From: Actinomycetota bacterium
GTDB taxonomy: Bacteria > Actinomycetota > Actinomycetes > S36-B12 > FW305-bin1
DNA: 64,000 bases
Assembly (NCBI GenBank): GCA_004297305.1
Contig: SCTR01000006.1
Coordinates: forward strand, 380,129-444,128
Direction of reading: 5' to 3'
The position numbers and the translations under genes were made by a program. Below the pieces are notes generated by a model that worked only from the letters and a program-made list of their open reading frames with translations, did not search any database and was not told where the DNA came from. How positions within the stretch are numbered: the first letter of the stretch is position 1; each line of letters opens with the position of its first letter. This document shows positions 61,822 through 64,000 of the stretch, piece by piece.

Positions 61822-62505
61822 TCACGGCACCGCCGGCAGCGCCCGGTCCAGCAGTCGCAGCACGAGCCCCAACACGACGAACAGGACCGTGACGGCCAGA
61901 CAGTTCACCGCGACCTGGCCGTAGCCGTGGGCGGTCACATCGATGAACGGGTACGGGTACCACTGCAGCTGCGCGCCGCGGATCAGCGTGTAGGCCAGCC
62001 ACAGCAACGGATAGATCAGTGCCCACGGAATCGTCAGCCAGCTGATCCGCGGGCGCGGTCCCACCAGCAGCCAGCCGACCACGACCAGCGTCGGTGTCAC
62101 GTAGTGCAGCCCGATGTTCGTCCAGTAGAAGCTGCCCTGCGGGTGGGAGTCGCCGCGCAACACCGTGACGTACACCAGCCCGGTCACAGCGATGCACAGC
62201 AACGAATCGAGCCGGATCACCCGCCAGATCCGACCGTCACGGGCCGGGTCGGCGACCAGCACCACACAGCAGACGACGACGATGATGTTGCTCTGCACCG
62301 TGAAGTACGAGAAGTAGTCCTGCAGGGGCCGGCCAGCGCCGTACAGCCGGGCGGTCTGCACCCCGTCAACGACCAGCGACACCGCACTGATCAGCCCGGT
62401 GACCGCGAAGATCACTCGCGCCAGCAGCCGCACCCCCGCCGAACTCGGCTGCGTCGGTCCGGGGACGCCGAGCGCGTCGCGCCCGGTGGTGGCTGGTCCG
62501 GTCAT
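61822..62505 (-). CDS. Pr6Pr-family membrane protein
   Basis: The 227-residue protein has six membrane helices and motifs of the Pr6Pr (FAR-17a/AIG1-like) family: FSYFTVQSNIIVVV, HYVTPTLVVVGWLLVGPR, PYPFIDVTAHGYGQV. Function is unknown; eukaryotic relatives hydrolyse fatty-acid esters. ATG start with a weak ribosome-binding site. Confidence 0.88.
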   Translation of the reverse strand: MTGPATTGRDALGVPGPTQPSSAGVRLLARVIFAVTGLISAVSLVVDGVQTARLYGAGRPLQDYFSYFTVQSNIIVVVCCVVLVADPARDGRIWRVIRLDSLLCIAVTGLVYVTVLRGDSHPQGSFYWTNIGLHYVTPTLVVVGWLLVGPRPRISWLTIPWALIYPLLWLAYTLIRGAQLQWYPYPFIDVTAHGYGQVAVNCLAVTVLFVVLGLVLRLLDRALPAVP

Positions 62506-62616
62506 CCGCTCAGGGTAGGCGGGAGGTGCCGGGCCGGAGCACGGTGACGGTGCGTCAACCGATGTCACCCGATCGCCGGGTCAAGAACCTGCTGCCGGAT
62601 CACGACACCAGAAGGG

Positions 62617-63417
62617 ATGTCGCCCAACGGAAACCCCTCGCGACGCCGCCGGCTGTGGGCCGCGGTGCCGATCGCGCTGGCCGTGGCCGCGCTCGCCGCA
62701 CCCATGGCGACCGCGTCATGGGGTCCGGCGTACGACGACGGTTCCGCCGTCGGGGCGAGCACCGCCGCCGGGATCCGGCCGGTGGCCGGCTCGATCCCGG
62801 GCACCCCAACGGACGGCGGCACGGCGAACGGCGGCACGGCGAACGGCGGCACGGCACCGGAGCCCGTCCCGACACCAACCGCGACCACGGCAGGACCGAC
62901 CGCACCGAACTCGACCGCACCAGCCGCGACGCCGGCCGCGACGGCACCGGCCGCACCCAGCGCTGCCGGGTCGGCCAGCCCGGCACCGTCGCGCGCCACC
63001 ACGGCGGCCGCCACTCGAACGCCGGCCACGCCGTCGGTCACCCGAAAGGCGAAGTCCGGCACGGTGACCGCCGCGACCACCGTGCCGCAGCCGGAGGTCC
63101 GGACCCGCGTCATCTCGTCGTACGTCGTCGCGCCCGGCTCGCAGGCGGCCATCGACGCCTGCCGGCTGGTGCTGTGGTGGAAGCGGCCGCTGTGGCTGGC
63201 CGGCCACGACTACTGCGGCTTCTCCTGGCTCGCCGCCGTCCCTGTCGGGCAACGGGTCCAGGTGACGAGCGGTCCGGCGAAGGGCACGTACGTCGTCACC
63301 GCACACCGCACCCTGAACCGTCGGTCCGGCGCGCTGCCGCACTTCGCCGCCGACCTGGTCCTGCAGACCTGCATCACCGGCGGCACCGGGTTCAGCCTGC
63401 TGAACCGCGTGAGCTGA
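62617..63417 (+). CDS. Secreted sortase-like protein
   Basis: The 266-residue protein has a signal peptide (RRRRLWAAVPIALAVAALAAPMATA), a long Ala/Thr/Pro linker (about 40-165, including a GGTAN repeat) and a C-terminal domain of about 85 residues with GHDYCGFSWLA (histidine) and LVLQTCITGGTGFSLLNR (cysteine and arginine), in the order of a sortase active site. No membrane anchor at the C-terminus and no substrate gene nearby. The domain is shorter than a usual sortase, so activity is uncertain. Confidence 0.62.
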   Translation: MSPNGNPSRRRRLWAAVPIALAVAALAAPMATASWGPAYDDGSAVGASTAAGIRPVAGSIPGTPTDGGTANGGTANGGTAPEPVPTPTATTAGPTAPNSTAPAATPAATAPAAPSAAGSASPAPSRATTAAATRTPATPSVTRKAKSGTVTAATTVPQPEVRTRVISSYVVAPGSQAAIDACRLVLWWKRPLWLAGHDYCGFSWLAAVPVGQRVQVTSGPAKGTYVVTAHRTLNRRSGALPHFAADLVLQTCITGGTGFSLLNRVS

Positions 63418-63451
63418 GCCACCGGCGCGGCCGGACTGCCAGGATCGCCGC

Positions 63452-64000
63452 GTGCGCCTTCGGACTCCCCGGCTCCCATCACCGCACGTCGCGGACCCCG
63501 GCCGGACCGTGTTGCGCCGGGCGCTGCGGGTCGCCGTCGTCCTGACCGCGGCGTTCCTGCTGCTGCGCTACGGAGTGGGCTCGACCGCCGCGACGACGTT
63601 CGGTGCGTTCTCCGCGTTCGCCCTGCTGGTGTTCGCCGACTTCGGTGGCCCGCTGCGGCGGCGATTCCTCGCGTACGCGGTCGCCTCGGTGGTCGGTCTG
63701 GGCGTGGTCGCCTTCGGCCAGGTGGTCTCCGGGTCGCTCCCGGTCGCCGTGATCGCCGCGTTCGGAGTCGGCTTCGTGGTCTCGTACTCGGCGATGCTGC
63801 GCGGGTACGTCGCTGCGGCCGGCCCGGCGCTGCAACTGGGCTTCGTCATCCCCGTCACGCTGCAGCAACCGATCGCCGAGCTGCCGCAGTTCCTGCTGGG
63901 ATGGGCGGTCGGATCGGCGATGGCCACCGTCGGTGCGGTCGTGCTGTGGCCGGTGAACCGACGCAGCCAACTACGCCGGCAGGCCGCCCGCGCGTGCCGG
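63452..64000 (+). CDS. FUSC-family membrane protein, N-terminal part (runs off right edge)
   Basis: The visible 183 residues hold about five membrane helices with motifs of the fusaric-acid-resistance-like family (TFGAFSAFALLVFADFGGPLRRRF, AAAGPALQLGFVIPV, GWAVGSAMATVGAVVLWPV). The GTG start (VRLRTPRLPSPH) follows a 34-base gap after the sortase-like gene. The rest lies outside the window. Confidence 0.75.
   Translation, partial: MRLRTPRLPSPHVADPGRTVLRRALRVAVVLTAAFLLLRYGVGSTAATTFGAFSAFALLVFADFGGPLRRRFLAYAVASVVGLGVVAFGQVVSGSLPVAVIAAFGVGFVVSYSAMLRGYVAAAGPALQLGFVIPVTLQQPIAELPQFLLGWAVGSAMATVGAVVLWPVNRRSQLRRQAARACR

Overview
The window is from a high-GC actinomycete. The evidence is a dnaK-grpE-dnaJ-hspR-clpB operon under an HspR/HAIR element, an imuA'-imuB-dnaE2 mutasome, a DUF2510 protein, a CmtR-type metal regulator, frequent GTG starts and many 1- or 4-base gene overlaps. 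Species or genus cannot be named from the sequence alone.

Left part (1-33572), ordinary chromosome. The heat-shock operon runs leftward (1-5673). It diverges from a rightward run of a membrane Fe-S oxidoreductase, a Nudix hydrolase, a CPBP protease-like membrane protein, a dienelactone hydrolase and a DUF418-type membrane protein. Next come a GT2/GtrA glycosyltransferase, a PAC2 protein, an MFS exporter with its TetR regulator and a perfect 24-bp palindrome in their promoter, a PPK2 polyphosphate kinase, a DUF2510 protein and a complete oligopeptide-type ABC importer (18018-23810, leftward). The SOS mutasome imuA'-imuB-dnaE2 follows (24358-30183) behind a LexA-like box. A DUF1345 protein, an aldehyde dehydrogenase and an SDR enzyme close this part.

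Middle part (34021-56241), a 22.2-kb integrated element inserted in the 3' half of tRNA-Arg(ACG). A 43-bp copy of the tRNA 3' half marks the left end. The intact tRNA, completed by element DNA, marks the right end. Both ends carry the same candidate integrase arm sites. The left module holds a Fic protein with two matching operators, a pRiA4b ORF-3 protein, an excisionase-like protein, a repeat array that could be an origin of transfer, a MobF relaxase and a tyrosine integrase. No type IV secretion genes are visible, so the element looks mobilisable rather than self-transmissible. The cargo is metal resistance: two paralogous two-component systems, a P1B ATPase with a CPD motif, a multicopper oxidase, a DUF305 protein, an F510_1955-type lipoprotein, a SHOCT protein, a CmtR-like regulator and two CDF transporters. 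The same direct repeat (TGAAG, 6 nt, TGAAG) lies in front of both the ATPase and the oxidase operon, and a CsoR-type operator overlaps the ATPase -10. This suggests one copper regulon with two layers of control.

Right part (56273-64000), chromosome again: tRNA-Ser(GCT), a polytopic membrane protein, a cupredoxin-like lipoprotein with an unusual N-terminal extension, a CrtO-like acyltransferase candidate, dodecin, a PAS-GGDEF-EAL protein, a Pr6Pr membrane protein, a secreted sortase-like protein and the start of a FUSC protein.

No CRISPR array, rRNA or insertion sequence was seen. The best candidates for something new are the Fic protein with its paired operators, the dual-control copper promoter feeding a CPD-type ATPase, and the duplicated stop/start junction between imuA' and imuB.
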